Part shown: piece after piece, positions 52,707 to 60,991 of the stretch
Layout: each line of letters begins with the position of its first letter
How positions within the stretch are numbered: the first letter of the stretch is position 1
NCBI GenBank assembly: GCA_964473155.1
Contig: CAYYNT010000021.1
Coordinates: 1-61,385, forward strand
DNA from: JAJFUG01 sp964473155
GTDB taxonomy: Bacteria > Gemmatimonadota > Glassbacteria > GWA2-58-10
Length of the DNA: 61,385 bases
Reading direction: 5' to 3'
Program-made: the position numbers and the translations under genes
Notes under the pieces: generated by a model
Seen by the model: the letters and a program-made list of their open reading frames with translations, nothing else
Told to the model about the DNA's origin: nothing
The model's database searches: none

Positions 52707-53456
52707 ATGGGAAATCCCTCTGATGAGACCGCCGGGGAGAGAGAAAGCCATTCTCTGATCCGTGTGAAACAAGTTTCTCAAGAATTGAGCGACAGCCTGG
52801 CAAGACTGGAAGACAGCGGTCTGCCCACCGGCTGCCGTAATGTTCTGGCTGAGACCGCAGTGCGTGCGCATGCGCTTGTCAGCGAAATGGAATCTTTTAT
52901 CAGCAACGTGGTTTCAGATTTGGAGTTGTCGGAGGAAGAACTCAAAAAAAGCTCAAAAAAGATTTTGAGCCTGGTTTCCGATCAGCTGGAAAAAGTGACC
53001 GAGTCCACTCAGATGGCTGTCAACAGTGTCCTGAACCGTATTGATCAGATATGTGAAAGCCAGAACGCTATTTTCGAACAGATTGTGGAGCTGCGCCAGA
53101 AACTGGCCAATCAGAACTGCGAGAAAGCGCCGGAATACCTGATTGAAGCGCTCGGGCGGATTGAAAACCTGGAAAATGAAATCCAGGGCAACGCCTTCGA
53201 GATAATGAACGAGATGCAGTTCCAGGATATTACGACACAGCAGATTCAACTGGCGCAGCAGCTCCTTGAAGAAGCGAAGCATAAACTTCTGGATTTCAGG
53301 AAAGTTCTGACTGCTTTCAGCCTTGATGTCTCTGACAGCGCCAGGCAGCAGATGCAATCAGTCAGAAGCACTTTTGATCCAGGCGCGACCATGAAAGAAC
53401 GCGAGGAACGGCAGAGGCTGGCTGATGAAGTCAGCAAAAATTTCGACAGGCAATAG
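52707..53456 (+). CDS. cheZ: CheZ-like CheY-P phosphatase
   Basis: A 249-residue, almost entirely helical protein. The segment IMNEMQFQDITTQQI has Asp174 and Gln178 in the QDxxxQ arrangement that CheZ uses to position Mg and the attacking water in CheY-P. The long amphipathic helices before it match the CheZ four-helix hairpin. The C-terminal tail is charged but is not an obvious match to the CheY-tethering helix. It closes the operon that starts with cheY and is followed by a strong terminator. Confidence 0.78.
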   Translation: MGNPSDETAGERESHSLIRVKQVSQELSDSLARLEDSGLPTGCRNVLAETAVRAHALVSEMESFISNVVSDLELSEEELKKSSKKILSLVSDQLEKVTESTQMAVNSVLNRIDQICESQNAIFEQIVELRQKLANQNCEKAPEYLIEALGRIENLENEIQGNAFEIMNEMQFQDITTQQIQLAQQLLEEAKHKLLDFRKVLTAFSLDVSDSARQQMQSVRSTFDPGATMKEREERQRLADEVSKNFDRQ

Positions 53457-53491
53457 GTTAGGAAACAGCGTTCAGTTCAGAATCGAATATG

Positions 53492-53529
53492 AAAGGCCGG
53501 GACAGAGATGTGTGTCCCGGCCTTTTTTT
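53492..53529 (+). terminator. Rho-independent terminator after cheZ
   Basis: A perfect 13-bp stem (53492-53504 with 53513-53525), core GGCCGGGACA, an 8-nt loop and a run of seven Ts. The strongest terminator in the window; it marks the end of the regulatory operon. Confidence 0.92.
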
Positions 53530-53540
53530 ACTGTTATTTC

Positions 53541-53963
53541 TCAATGAATTTTGCAGCTTTTTTCCGGAGAGGACAATGGATAGTAAGTGCCCTTCAGGTC
53601 TTTCCTGATATGGTTGTTAGCCACAGCGGATTTCAGGTGCGGGTACAGGTTCTGAACTTTTGTGCCCAGGGACCTGGCCAGTTGGGGAGGACGGATTCCA
53701 TCCGGATTCTCCCGGACTTGTTCCAGAATTCTCTCCTTGATGTCCATCATCCGCTTGCCCTTGGCCGGTGTTATATCTATTCCACCGCCGATTTTACCTT
53801 CCAGCAGGCTGAGCAGTTTTTCTATTCTCTCTGTCAGGGCCTCAACTTTTGCAATAAGCTCTTTCTGACTGTCACCGGTCTGTTCCGAAATAGCGACATG
53901 AGCGTGCATCGTCCTGGCAAATTCTTCCATGCCGGTGAAGAAACCTTTCAGAATATCGGACAT
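53541..53963 (-). CDS. Small protein with C-terminal winged-helix-like region
   Basis: A 140-residue protein encoded opposite to the flagellar genes. The first 60 residues are helical (a coiled coil around KVEALTERIEKLLSLLEGK). The last 65, from MDIKERILEQVRENPDGI to IRKDLKGTYYPL, look like a small winged helix (PPQLARSLGTKVQNLYPHLK as recognition region), so a DNA-binding role is possible. The ATG at 53963 has GGGAG 6 nt upstream; 53993 is less likely. Two palindromes at 54020-54051 lie in its upstream region. Confidence 0.6.
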   Translation of the reverse strand: MSDILKGFFTGMEEFARTMHAHVAISEQTGDSQKELIAKVEALTERIEKLLSLLEGKIGGGIDITPAKGKRMMDIKERILEQVRENPDGIRPPQLARSLGTKVQNLYPHLKSAVANNHIRKDLKGTYYPLSSPEKSCKIH

Positions 53964-54019
53964 CAACAGCTCCCTATGGTTATATAGTTTCAATAAGGAA
54001 ATACATCATGAATCACTTA

Positions 54020-54051
54020 GGTCACGTCTGACCACAGATATTCTGAATATC
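54020..54051. promoter_or_regulatory. Two adjacent palindromes, possible operator or enhancer
   Basis: GGTCA-CGTC-TGACC (54020-54033) and GATATTC-T-GAATATC (54037-54051) are both perfect. They lie 57-88 nt upstream of the minus-strand gene starting at 53963 and about 300 nt upstream of the sigma-54 promoter. They could be bound by that gene's product or by the NtrC-type activator. Confidence 0.4.
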
Positions 54052-54349
54052 GGATGAGAAGACTGTCACCTGAATACCATTGAATAAAAAGTATGTTTTG
54101 CATGACATCTTTATTTTGATAAAATTGATTAAATATATCGCAAGAAACAAAGCGGCGCAAACTTATGAATTCGCCGCCTGTAGTAGTCAGAGACTAATAA
54201 ATTAACATAATTGTGATTATTCATGCTTGGTGGCAAGGCCGTAATCCGGAATGGGGAATACTTTCCCCCGGCGGAACCAATTGCCTGTTATTTATGTCCT
54301 GTTCAGGTTTAACTTTCACAAGGATAAACGGTTGGAAAGATACTACCGC

Positions 54350-54365
54350 TGGCATGGATGTTGCT
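54350..54365 (+). promoter_or_regulatory. Sigma-54 promoter of the flagellar basal-body operon
   Basis: TGGCATG-GATG-TTGCT fits the sigma-54 consensus (TGGCAYr-N4-TTGCW), with GG at 54351-54352 and GC at 54363-54364, exactly 10 nt between them. Transcription would start near 54376, about 100 nt before flgB. An NtrC-family activator gene lies 1.7 kb upstream. Confidence 0.82.
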
Positions 54366-54479
54366 AATCTCTCGGCAGACCGATACCCTGTCCTTATGTA
54401 TTCGGACTGTTTGAGGGTGACATTAAAGCCGGTCCCTGTCATTCGAACTGTCCAGAGAAACGCAGAAAAGGACGCCGAG

Positions 54480-54905
54480 ATGCTCAATCAGTTCCTGTTC
54501 GAGCAGACCAACCTGCCGCTGCTGCAGAAGGGCCTTGACACGTATTCGATGCGCCAGAAAGCCTCTGCGCACAACATTGCCAATGTAAATACACACGGAT
54601 TCAAGCGTATCGAGGTGCAGTTCGAGGATGAATTGCGCAAGGCGCTTGATTATGATCGAGGAATCAAGGGCGAGCGCACCGATGACGGGCATTTCAAGAT
54701 CGGCGCCGGAACTCTGGACGAGGTTGAGCCGCAGCCTTACATGCCGGAGGATACAGACCTTCATTCCGGCGTCAACAACGTTGATATCGACGAGGAGATG
54801 GTCCGTCTGGCCAAGGCCCAGCTCTCTTTTGATTTCGCCTCGAAAATGGCCAACCGGACGTTCTCCTCGCTCAGGAGCTCGATCCGCGGAGAAACCTCTA
54901 CCTGA
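54480..54905 (+). CDS. flgB: Flagellar basal-body rod protein FlgB
   Basis: Proximal rod subunit, 141 residues. The N-terminal rod signature is KASAHNIANVNTHGFKRIEV and the C-terminal helix runs EEMVRLAKAQLSFDFASKM. The frame is open upstream to 54213, but that part covers the sigma-54 promoter; the ATG at 54480 gives the family's normal N-terminus and length. First gene of the flgB-flgC-x-fliEFGHIJ operon. Confidence 0.94.
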   Translation: MLNQFLFEQTNLPLLQKGLDTYSMRQKASAHNIANVNTHGFKRIEVQFEDELRKALDYDRGIKGERTDDGHFKIGAGTLDEVEPQPYMPEDTDLHSGVNNVDIDEEMVRLAKAQLSFDFASKMANRTFSSLRSSIRGETST

Positions 54906-54927
54906 TCCTGATTGAGGGAGGGCCGTC

Positions 54928-55419
54928 ATGGCTCTGGAACGTATTTTTTCTTCGCTCAATATAAGCGCCACCGGCCTGAGCGCCCAGCGCCGCCGGATGG
55001 ACCAGATAGCGCAGAATATAGCCAACGCCGAAACGACGCGCACTCAGGAAGGCGGTCCATATCGCCGCAAATATGTGGTTACGGCCGAGGCCCCGGTCAC
55101 TGTTTTCCCCAAATATTTCGAAAACGAAATCCAGCTACAGCGGACCGAGTCGAACCATTTTCAGGACGAACCGGATCGTGGCCAGATGCCTGTGCCCAGC
55201 GGAACGGAGGTAGTAGAAACGGCTGTCGATCAGTCTCCGCCGCGACTGGTTTATGATCCGGCGCATCCGGATGCCAACGCCCAGGGTTATGTGGCCATGC
55301 CCAACGTGAACGTCCTTACCGAGATGGTCGATCTTATCAGCGCCACGCGCGCCTATGAGGCCAACACGACCGCGCTCAACGCGAACAAGGATATGACCAG
55401 GAAGGCGCTTGAAATCTGA
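54928..55419 (+). CDS. flgC: Flagellar basal-body rod protein FlgC
   Basis: Rod subunit of 163 residues. It has the N-terminal rod motif NISATGLSAQRRRMDQIAQ with NIANAETTRT following, and the C-terminal VNVLTEMVDLISATRAYEAN. Slightly longer than most FlgC (about 135-150 residues), the extra length lying in the central region around residues 60-110. It starts 22 nt after flgB with GGGAGGG upstream of the ATG. Confidence 0.95.
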   Translation: MALERIFSSLNISATGLSAQRRRMDQIAQNIANAETTRTQEGGPYRRKYVVTAEAPVTVFPKYFENEIQLQRTESNHFQDEPDRGQMPVPSGTEVVETAVDQSPPRLVYDPAHPDANAQGYVAMPNVNVLTEMVDLISATRAYEANTTALNANKDMTRKALEI

Positions 55420-55475
55420 GCGCCGGGCCGGAATGACAGCTTTGCCGGCTGAAAAATCCGGCCGCGGGAGAAACG

Positions 55476-55841
55476 ATGAGAATCCTGCCGTATTTCAATT
55501 CGCAGCCTCAGGTTCAGAAAGCCGCGCACCGGGAGCGGACTGAAAAGCCCACCCGGACTGCGCCGGCTTCCGAACAGTTCCGGCTGCCGGACGAGACACG
55601 GACAGAAAACGCGAACGCCGTTAAAGAGGACCGGTTCATTCCGGCCAGTCCTGTAACCGGTGTGGTGTATTCGTTGAGCGATGAAGCCAGGGCGAGGCTG
55701 GATGCAGCCGATACCGCCGCTCCCGAAGCCCGTACTGCCGGGGTGGTCAAGTCGGGGCAATACGGTTTCTATCGCCTGGATGGCCGGTTGGGTGGAACTG
55801 CTCCGGCGGTCAAGGGTGAAAAGCTTGATCTTCTGAGTTGA
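55476..55841 (+). CDS. Unknown protein inserted between flgC and fliE
   Basis: A 121-residue polar protein, rich in Ala, Arg, Glu and Thr and largely disordered by composition in its first 60 residues. A slightly more ordered C-terminus contains TGVVYSLSDEARARLDAAD and GQYGFYRLDGR. It has no signal peptide and no family I recognise. The spacing (56 nt after flgC, 15 nt before fliE) shows it belongs to the operon. It may be a lineage-specific basal-body or export accessory protein. Confidence 0.65.
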   Translation: MRILPYFNSQPQVQKAAHRERTEKPTRTAPASEQFRLPDETRTENANAVKEDRFIPASPVTGVVYSLSDEARARLDAADTAAPEARTAGVVKSGQYGFYRLDGRLGGTAPAVKGEKLDLLS

Positions 55842-55856
55842 AAACAGGAGTAAAAG

Positions 55857-56201
55857 ATGGCGGATTTAAGTATCAGTCCATTGCAACCCGAACTGCCGTC
55901 TGTCAGGACCAGCCCGCTGAAACCGGGCACGATCCTGCCCGAGGCTCAGCGGGATAACGGCAATCCTGTCGAAATGAAAGAGATGTCGTTCCGCGACTCG
56001 ATCCGCAATTTCGTGCACGATGTCGACGCTGTGCAGAAAGATTCGGCGAAGAAGGTCCAGGATTTCATGGCCGGGGAGATAACGGATGTTCACGATGTCA
56101 TGCTGGCGGTCGAGAAAGCCGGAACCAGTTTCCAGTTGCTGATGGAACTGCGCAACAAGATGATGGATGCCTATCAGGAGATCAAGCGGATGTCGATCTG
56201 A
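55857..56201 (+). CDS. fliE: Flagellar hook-basal body complex protein FliE
   Basis: Joins the MS ring to the rod. The 114-residue protein ends with the FliE core: VQDFMAGEITDVHDVMLAVEKA followed by FQLLMELRNKMMDAYQEIKRM. The N-terminal 45 residues are variable. AGGAG lies 7 nt before the ATG. Position before fliF is the usual one. Confidence 0.93.
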   Translation: MADLSISPLQPELPSVRTSPLKPGTILPEAQRDNGNPVEMKEMSFRDSIRNFVHDVDAVQKDSAKKVQDFMAGEITDVHDVMLAVEKAGTSFQLLMELRNKMMDAYQEIKRMSI

Positions 56202-56245
56202 CATCCCTGGCGTTAAACCTCGATTCAACGAGATGAGGCCGGTCA

Positions 56246-57775
56246 ATGAACGAGTTCTTCCAGCAATTCCTTACACAGGCCCGGGACTTGTGGGGCAAGC
56301 TCTCACCGAATCAGCGCTTCGCGATGGTGGGAGTGACTTTTGCCGCGATCGCGGGCATGATTTTCCTGCTGATCTGGGTCCAGCGGCCCAAATACGAACT
56401 CCTGTATTCCCGGCTGACCGAGGAAGACGCCAATAATATCGTGATGGAACTGGACGCCAACAAGGTCCCCTACAAGCTCGATCAGAACGGCACCGCCATC
56501 CTGGTGCCGAGCAAGAATGTCCCCGAAACCCGCCTTCAGCTCGCAGGCAAGGGCCTGCCGCGCACCGGCGGTGTGGGCTATGAAATCTTCGACAAGGTCA
56601 ATATCGGTGTCACGGACTTCGTCCAGAAGATCAACTACCGTCGCGCCCTGGAGGGCGAGCTGACCCGCAGCATCGAAACCGTGGCGGATGTCGAAAAGGC
56701 CCGGGTGCACATAGTGATCCCCGAGGAGCGCCTGTTCACGGAGGACCAGAAGAAGCCCTCGGCCTCGGTCATGCTGAAACTGAAACCCTCGGCCAAGCTT
56801 TCCGAGCAGCAGATCGTGGGCATTACGCACCTTATCTCCAGCAGCATCGAGGGCCTCGAACCGGAGAGCATCACAATTGTAGATTCTTACGGCAACATGC
56901 TTTCCTCGATCCAGGCGGTCGATCCGATGGTCAAGCTGACTGCGCACCAGCTTGAGCTCCGTCAGCGCACAGAGGATTACCTGACCAAGAAAGTCCAGAC
57001 CCTGCTCAACGGCGTGCTGGGAAACGGCAACACAATAGTGCGCGTTTCCGCCGAGGTGGATTTCCGCAAGGTGGATCAGACTATCCGCACTTTCGACCCC
57101 AACAACACCGTGGTCCGCGGCGAGCAGCGCAACGAGACTGTGACCACCGACAATAAGACTAATTCCTCTACCACGGATGAAAGTTCGGTCACCAACTTCG
57201 AAATAAACGAGACCATGGAACACGTGGTCCAGGAAAGTGGAAACATCCGTCGCCTGACCGTGGCCGTGTTTGTCAATCATGGCCTTCAAATGACCCCTCC
57301 GGCCGGGGGCGGCGACCCGGTTCCGCAGCGTGTGCCGCGCACCCCGGAGGAGCTTGACAACATTCGCGTGGTTGTACAGAATTCAGTAGGATACGACCCG
57401 GCCCGCGGCGACCAGGTGGCGATCAACCAGTTCAATTTCGACACCTCGCAGATAGACCAGGAGCGCCAGCGTCTGGAGGATGCGGAGCAGCGTGAGTTCT
57501 GGTACAGCGTGGCCCAGAAACTGCTGCTGGTCATCTCGATCCTGATCTTTGTGCTCTTCGCCCGCAGCCTTCTGCGCTCGCTCAAGATCCTGCCGCCTAA
57601 AGAGGCTGCCGAGGAGGGCATCGAGGCCGCGGTGCCGATCGAGGAAGAGATTTCGATCGAGGCGCAGAAACGGGCGCAGATACAGGAACAGGTGATGATT
57701 TTTGCCAAGGAAAAACCGGCCAACGTGGCCAAGCTGCTTAAAACATGGATGGTTGAAGAGGAGTCGGGAGACTGA
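56246..57775 (+). CDS. fliF: Flagellar MS-ring protein FliF
   Basis: Forms the inner-membrane MS ring that houses the export gate and carries FliG. The 509-residue protein has an N-terminal membrane helix (about residues 28-48, MVGVTFAAIAGMIFLLIWV), ring-building domains with YSRLTEEDANNIVMELD and GKGLPRTGGVGYEIFD, and a second helix at about 415-440 (LLLVISILIFVLFARSLL). The C-terminal 30 residues that bind FliG include KPANVAKLLKTWM. Slightly shorter than enterobacterial FliF. Confidence 0.96.
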   Translation: MNEFFQQFLTQARDLWGKLSPNQRFAMVGVTFAAIAGMIFLLIWVQRPKYELLYSRLTEEDANNIVMELDANKVPYKLDQNGTAILVPSKNVPETRLQLAGKGLPRTGGVGYEIFDKVNIGVTDFVQKINYRRALEGELTRSIETVADVEKARVHIVIPEERLFTEDQKKPSASVMLKLKPSAKLSEQQIVGITHLISSSIEGLEPESITIVDSYGNMLSSIQAVDPMVKLTAHQLELRQRTEDYLTKKVQTLLNGVLGNGNTIVRVSAEVDFRKVDQTIRTFDPNNTVVRGEQRNETVTTDNKTNSSTTDESSVTNFEINETMEHVVQESGNIRRLTVAVFVNHGLQMTPPAGGGDPVPQRVPRTPEELDNIRVVVQNSVGYDPARGDQVAINQFNFDTSQIDQERQRLEDAEQREFWYSVAQKLLLVISILIFVLFARSLLRSLKILPPKEAAEEGIEAAVPIEEEISIEAQKRAQIQEQVMIFAKEKPANVAKLLKTWMVEEESGD

Positions 57776-57777
57776 GC

Positions 57778-58797
57778 ATGGAACTCACCTACGAAAGCCT
57801 GGGCGGTCTGCAGAAAGCCGCGATCCTGGTGGTGGCCATGGGAGTGGAGGCCTCCAGCTCGATCTTCAAGAACATGGGCGAGCGTGACATAGAACGGCTG
57901 TCAATCGAGATCGCCAACATGCAGGACATCCCCTCGGCCGTGACTGATGCCGTGGTGGAAGAGTTTTACCAGATGGTGCTGGCCCAGGAGTACATTGCCC
58001 AGGGCGGCATGGAGTACGCGCGCAGCGTGCTGGAACAGGCTCTGGGCGGTCCGCGGGCGGCGCAGATACTGGCCAAGGTCCAGAGCGCCCTGCATGTATC
58101 CGGCTTCAAGCTGCTCAAGAGGGTCGATCCGGCCCAGCTCCTTAACTTCATCATGAACGAACACCCGCAGACAGTCGCGGTGATAATGGCCCACCTGGAC
58201 GCCAGCCAGGCCGCCTCGATCCTGGCCGAACTGCCGGAGCAGCTCCAGAACGAGATCGTCTATCGTATCGCCACCATGGGCAAGATCAGCCCGGAACTGC
58301 TGAACGATGTGGAAAAGGTTCTGGAAAGCCAGCTCGAGAGCGTGCTGGGGCAGGACCTGTCGCAGGCCGGCGGAGCCAGCACGGTGGCGGAGATTCTGAA
58401 CCTGGCTGATCGCGCGACTGAGCGCAAGATTCTGGACAACCTGGTGCAGAAAGACCCTGAACTGGCCACCGAAGTGAAGAATCTGATGTTCGTGTTCGAC
58501 GATATCCTTCTGCTCGACGACAAGAGTATGCAGCGCGTGCTCAAGGAAATAGATGTCAAGGACCTCTCGATGGCGCTCAAGGGCGCGGCCGAGGAACTCA
58601 AGACCAAGGTGTTCCACAACGTGTCCGAGCGCGTGGCCCAGCTTATCCAGGAGGAAATGGATTTCATGGGCCCGGTGCGCCTGCGCGATGTGGAAGAGGT
58701 GCAGCAGCGCGTGGTGGATGTGGTGCGTTCGCTGGAGGAAGACGGCGAGATCGTTATCAGCGGCAAGGGCGGCGCCGAGGACACCCTGGTGGAATAA
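57778..58797 (+). CDS. fliG: Flagellar motor switch protein FliG
   Basis: Rotor protein of the C ring that contacts the stator. The 339-residue protein has the N-terminal FliF-binding domain (LGGLQKAAILVVAMGVEASS), the middle domain with the EHPQT version of the EHPQR motif in NFIMNEHPQTVAVIMAHL, and the C-terminal torque helix with MFVFDDILLLDDKSMQRVL, whose charged residues interact with MotA. It follows fliF by 2 nt, so the two are translationally linked. Confidence 0.97.
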   Translation: MELTYESLGGLQKAAILVVAMGVEASSSIFKNMGERDIERLSIEIANMQDIPSAVTDAVVEEFYQMVLAQEYIAQGGMEYARSVLEQALGGPRAAQILAKVQSALHVSGFKLLKRVDPAQLLNFIMNEHPQTVAVIMAHLDASQAASILAELPEQLQNEIVYRIATMGKISPELLNDVEKVLESQLESVLGQDLSQAGGASTVAEILNLADRATERKILDNLVQKDPELATEVKNLMFVFDDILLLDDKSMQRVLKEIDVKDLSMALKGAAEELKTKVFHNVSERVAQLIQEEMDFMGPVRLRDVEEVQQRVVDVVRSLEEDGEIVISGKGGAEDTLVE

Positions 58798-58832
58798 TCG
58801 GCGGTCGCTGCCGATAAAACTGGAACCGGCGG

Positions 58833-59588
58833 ATGATTGTAATCAAGACAGGCAAGCCCCTGAGAAAAGTGTTCCTCAAGACCGGCGAGGAAGTAGTTGC
58901 TGGTGAGGGAGAGTTTCAGGAGACGGATTTCGGGACGCTGGAAAGTGTCTCTGCTGCCGAGGTCTATGACCGCGAGACGCTTGAGAGCATGATTGAGGAA
59001 CGTCTGGCCGCGGCGCGGACAGAGTGGCAGGCCGAAGCGGAGAAAAGAAGTCGGGAAGCCCTGGAAAAAGGCCGCGCCGAGGGCCATGCAGAAGCAGAGG
59101 CAAAGCTTGCCGCGCGGGCGAAAGTATTCGAGGAACTCATCGCCTCTCTTTCCGACGGACGCGAGGAACTGATGCGCAAAGCCGAATCGACGGTAGTGGA
59201 CCTGGCCCTGGCGATCGCCCGCAGGTTCGTGGATGTGGCCGCGGATTCCGGCAAAGAAGTGATAAAGCAGTCGATCAAGTCCGCCGTGCGGCTGGTGACC
59301 GAAAAGGACAAGCTGGTCCTGAGAGTAAATCCGGATGATCTGGAAGAGGTTCGCAGGCATCAGGACGATATAATATTTATCGGTGACGGGATCGGTAAGC
59401 TGGATGTGCGTCCCGACAAGCAGGTCCGCCGGGGTGGGTGCGTCATAGAAACAGACGCCGGCAATATAGATGCCCGCCTTGACACCCGAATGGCGGAGAT
59501 TGAGAAGTCTCTCAGACAGGTGTTCCATACGGCGGAAAGTGGTCCGGAGGGGAATGACAATGCAGTCGCCAGCCTCGGAAATGATTGA
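58833..59588 (+). CDS. fliH: Flagellar assembly protein FliH
   Basis: Peripheral stalk and regulator of the export ATPase FliI. The 251-residue protein has a variable N-terminus, a long charged helix (EERLAAARTEWQAEAEKRSR) with the glycine-spaced GRAEGHAEAEAKL typical of FliH, and the C-terminal FliI-binding domain with ESTVVDLALAIARRFVD, LRVNPDDLEEVR, and the GGCVIETDAGNIDARLDTRM strand in two halves. Its 3' end overlaps fliI by about 29 nt. Confidence 0.92.
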   Translation: MIVIKTGKPLRKVFLKTGEEVVAGEGEFQETDFGTLESVSAAEVYDRETLESMIEERLAAARTEWQAEAEKRSREALEKGRAEGHAEAEAKLAARAKVFEELIASLSDGREELMRKAESTVVDLALAIARRFVDVAADSGKEVIKQSIKSAVRLVTEKDKLVLRVNPDDLEEVRRHQDDIIFIGDGIGKLDVRPDKQVRRGGCVIETDAGNIDARLDTRMAEIEKSLRQVFHTAESGPEGNDNAVASLGND

Positions 59589-60972
59589 AGCCCGGTTCGA
59601 CCGGTATTTCCGCGCTCTTGACCACACCGAGGACATTGTCCTGAACGGTAAGGTCAGCCAGGTCGTGGGGCTGGTCATTGAGTCTATCGGCCCCTCGGTT
59701 TCCATGGGCCAGATATGCCGCATCCGCAGCCGGGAGGATGGGCGCGAGGACAAGGCGGAGGTCGTAGGATTCAAGGATAACAAGGTCCTGCTGATGCCGC
59801 TGGGCAGCATGCAGGGCATCGCTCCGGGTTGCGAGGTGGTGGGGGACCGCTCAATGTTTTCGGTGTCCGCCGGGCAGAAACTGCTGGGAAGAGTGCTGGA
59901 CGGGCTGGGGAGCCCCATTGATGGATTGGGTCCCCTCGATCTGTCCGATACAGTGCCGGTTTACCGCGAACCGCCCAGTCCGATGGCCCGCGCGCGAATA
60001 AAAGAACCGATCGCCACTGGAATCCGGGCTATCGACAGCCTGCTCACCTGCGGCAAGGGCCAGCGTGTCGGGATATTTTCCGGCAGCGGCGTGGGGAAAT
60101 CGGTTTTACTGGGCATGATTGCCCGTAACACTGCGGCGGATGTAAACGTAATCGCCCTTATCGGAGAGCGCGGACGTGAGGTGCGGGATTTCATCGAGCG
60201 TGACCTGGGCGAGGAGGGGCTGAAAAGGTCTGTGGTAATTGTGGCGACCTCTGACCAGCCGGCCCTGGTGCGTCTCAAGGGCGCTTTTGTAGCCACAGCC
60301 ATCGCCGAATATTTCCGGGACCGGGGCGAGGATGTGATGCTCCTGATGGATTCTGTCACCCGCATGGCCATGGCCCAACGGGAAATAGGACTGGCTGTGG
60401 GCGAGCCGCCCACGACCAAGGGTTACACACCCTCGGTTTTCGCCATGATGCCAAAGCTTCTTGAACGGGCCGGTAAGCTGGAGCGGGGGAGTATCACCGG
60501 ACTGTACACCGTTCTGGTGGACCAGGATGACATGGACGAGCCGATTGCCGATGCCATGCGCTCGATATTGGACGGGCATATCGTTTTGAGCCGCCGTCTG
60601 GCCTCGATGAACCATTATCCGGCCATCGATGTCCTGCCCTCGATCAGCCGCGTGATGACCGATGTCGTGCCGCGCGAGCACCGCATGAAAAGCCAGGCTG
60701 TGCTCGAAGCGCTGGCGGTGTACCGCGAGGCTGAGGACCTGATCAATATCGGCGCCTATCAGCCCGGTTCTAATCCCCGGATCGACCGGGCTATCCGGGT
60801 GATTGATGCGGTGAACGGTTTCCTGCGGCAGGATATTCACGAGCACACCGGCTGGGAGATGACCCTGGAGCAACTCGATCAGCTTTTCGGGAAAATTCAA
60901 GCGGCAGCGCAGCCCGCGGCGGAGACCCAGGTGCAGGGCGCAGGGGCGGCGCGGGCCTATCGCACCTCCTGA
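59560..60972 (+). CDS. fliI: Flagellum-specific ATPase FliI
   Basis: ATPase of the flagellar type III export apparatus, related to the F1 beta subunit. The 470-residue protein has Walker A GSGVGKS (residues 175-181), ALIGERGREVRDFIE, Walker B DVMLLMDSVTRMAMAQREIG, and GEPPTTKGYTPSVFAMMPKL. I prefer the ATG at 59560 with GGAGG 9 nt upstream; 59554 is possible and the frame is open still further upstream. The C-terminal 20 residues are Ala/Gln-rich and look like a local extension. Confidence 0.96.
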   Translation: MQSPASEMIEARFDRYFRALDHTEDIVLNGKVSQVVGLVIESIGPSVSMGQICRIRSREDGREDKAEVVGFKDNKVLLMPLGSMQGIAPGCEVVGDRSMFSVSAGQKLLGRVLDGLGSPIDGLGPLDLSDTVPVYREPPSPMARARIKEPIATGIRAIDSLLTCGKGQRVGIFSGSGVGKSVLLGMIARNTAADVNVIALIGERGREVRDFIERDLGEEGLKRSVVIVATSDQPALVRLKGAFVATAIAEYFRDRGEDVMLLMDSVTRMAMAQREIGLAVGEPPTTKGYTPSVFAMMPKLLERAGKLERGSITGLYTVLVDQDDMDEPIADAMRSILDGHIVLSRRLASMNHYPAIDVLPSISRVMTDVVPREHRMKSQAVLEALAVYREAEDLINIGAYQPGSNPRIDRAIRVIDAVNGFLRQDIHEHTGWEMTLEQLDQLFGKIQAAAQPAAETQVQGAGAARAYRTS

Positions 60973-60991
60973 CGGGACGGGATGACCGGCG

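Larger units (their letters stand above)
53964..54479. other. Regulatory region between the small DNA-binding gene and flgB
   Basis: 516 nt without a supported gene, AT-rich in its left half. It contains two palindromes (54020-54051) and a sigma-54 promoter (54350-54365). The short arms GCGGCG (54152) and CGCCGC (54172) form a weak inverted repeat. The open frame extending upstream of flgB from 54213 crosses the promoter and is not considered coding. Confidence 0.7.

Noticed and set aside
54213..54479. Upstream extension of the flgB reading frame
   Set aside because: It would place 89 atypical residues before the FlgB N-terminus and runs across the sigma-54 promoter; the ATG at 54480 gives the normal protein.
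58260..59918. 552-codon open frame on the minus strand across fliG, fliH and fliI
   Set aside because: It is antisense to three well-supported flagellar genes, is extremely Ser/Arg/Thr-rich and has no family motif; a GC-rich shadow.
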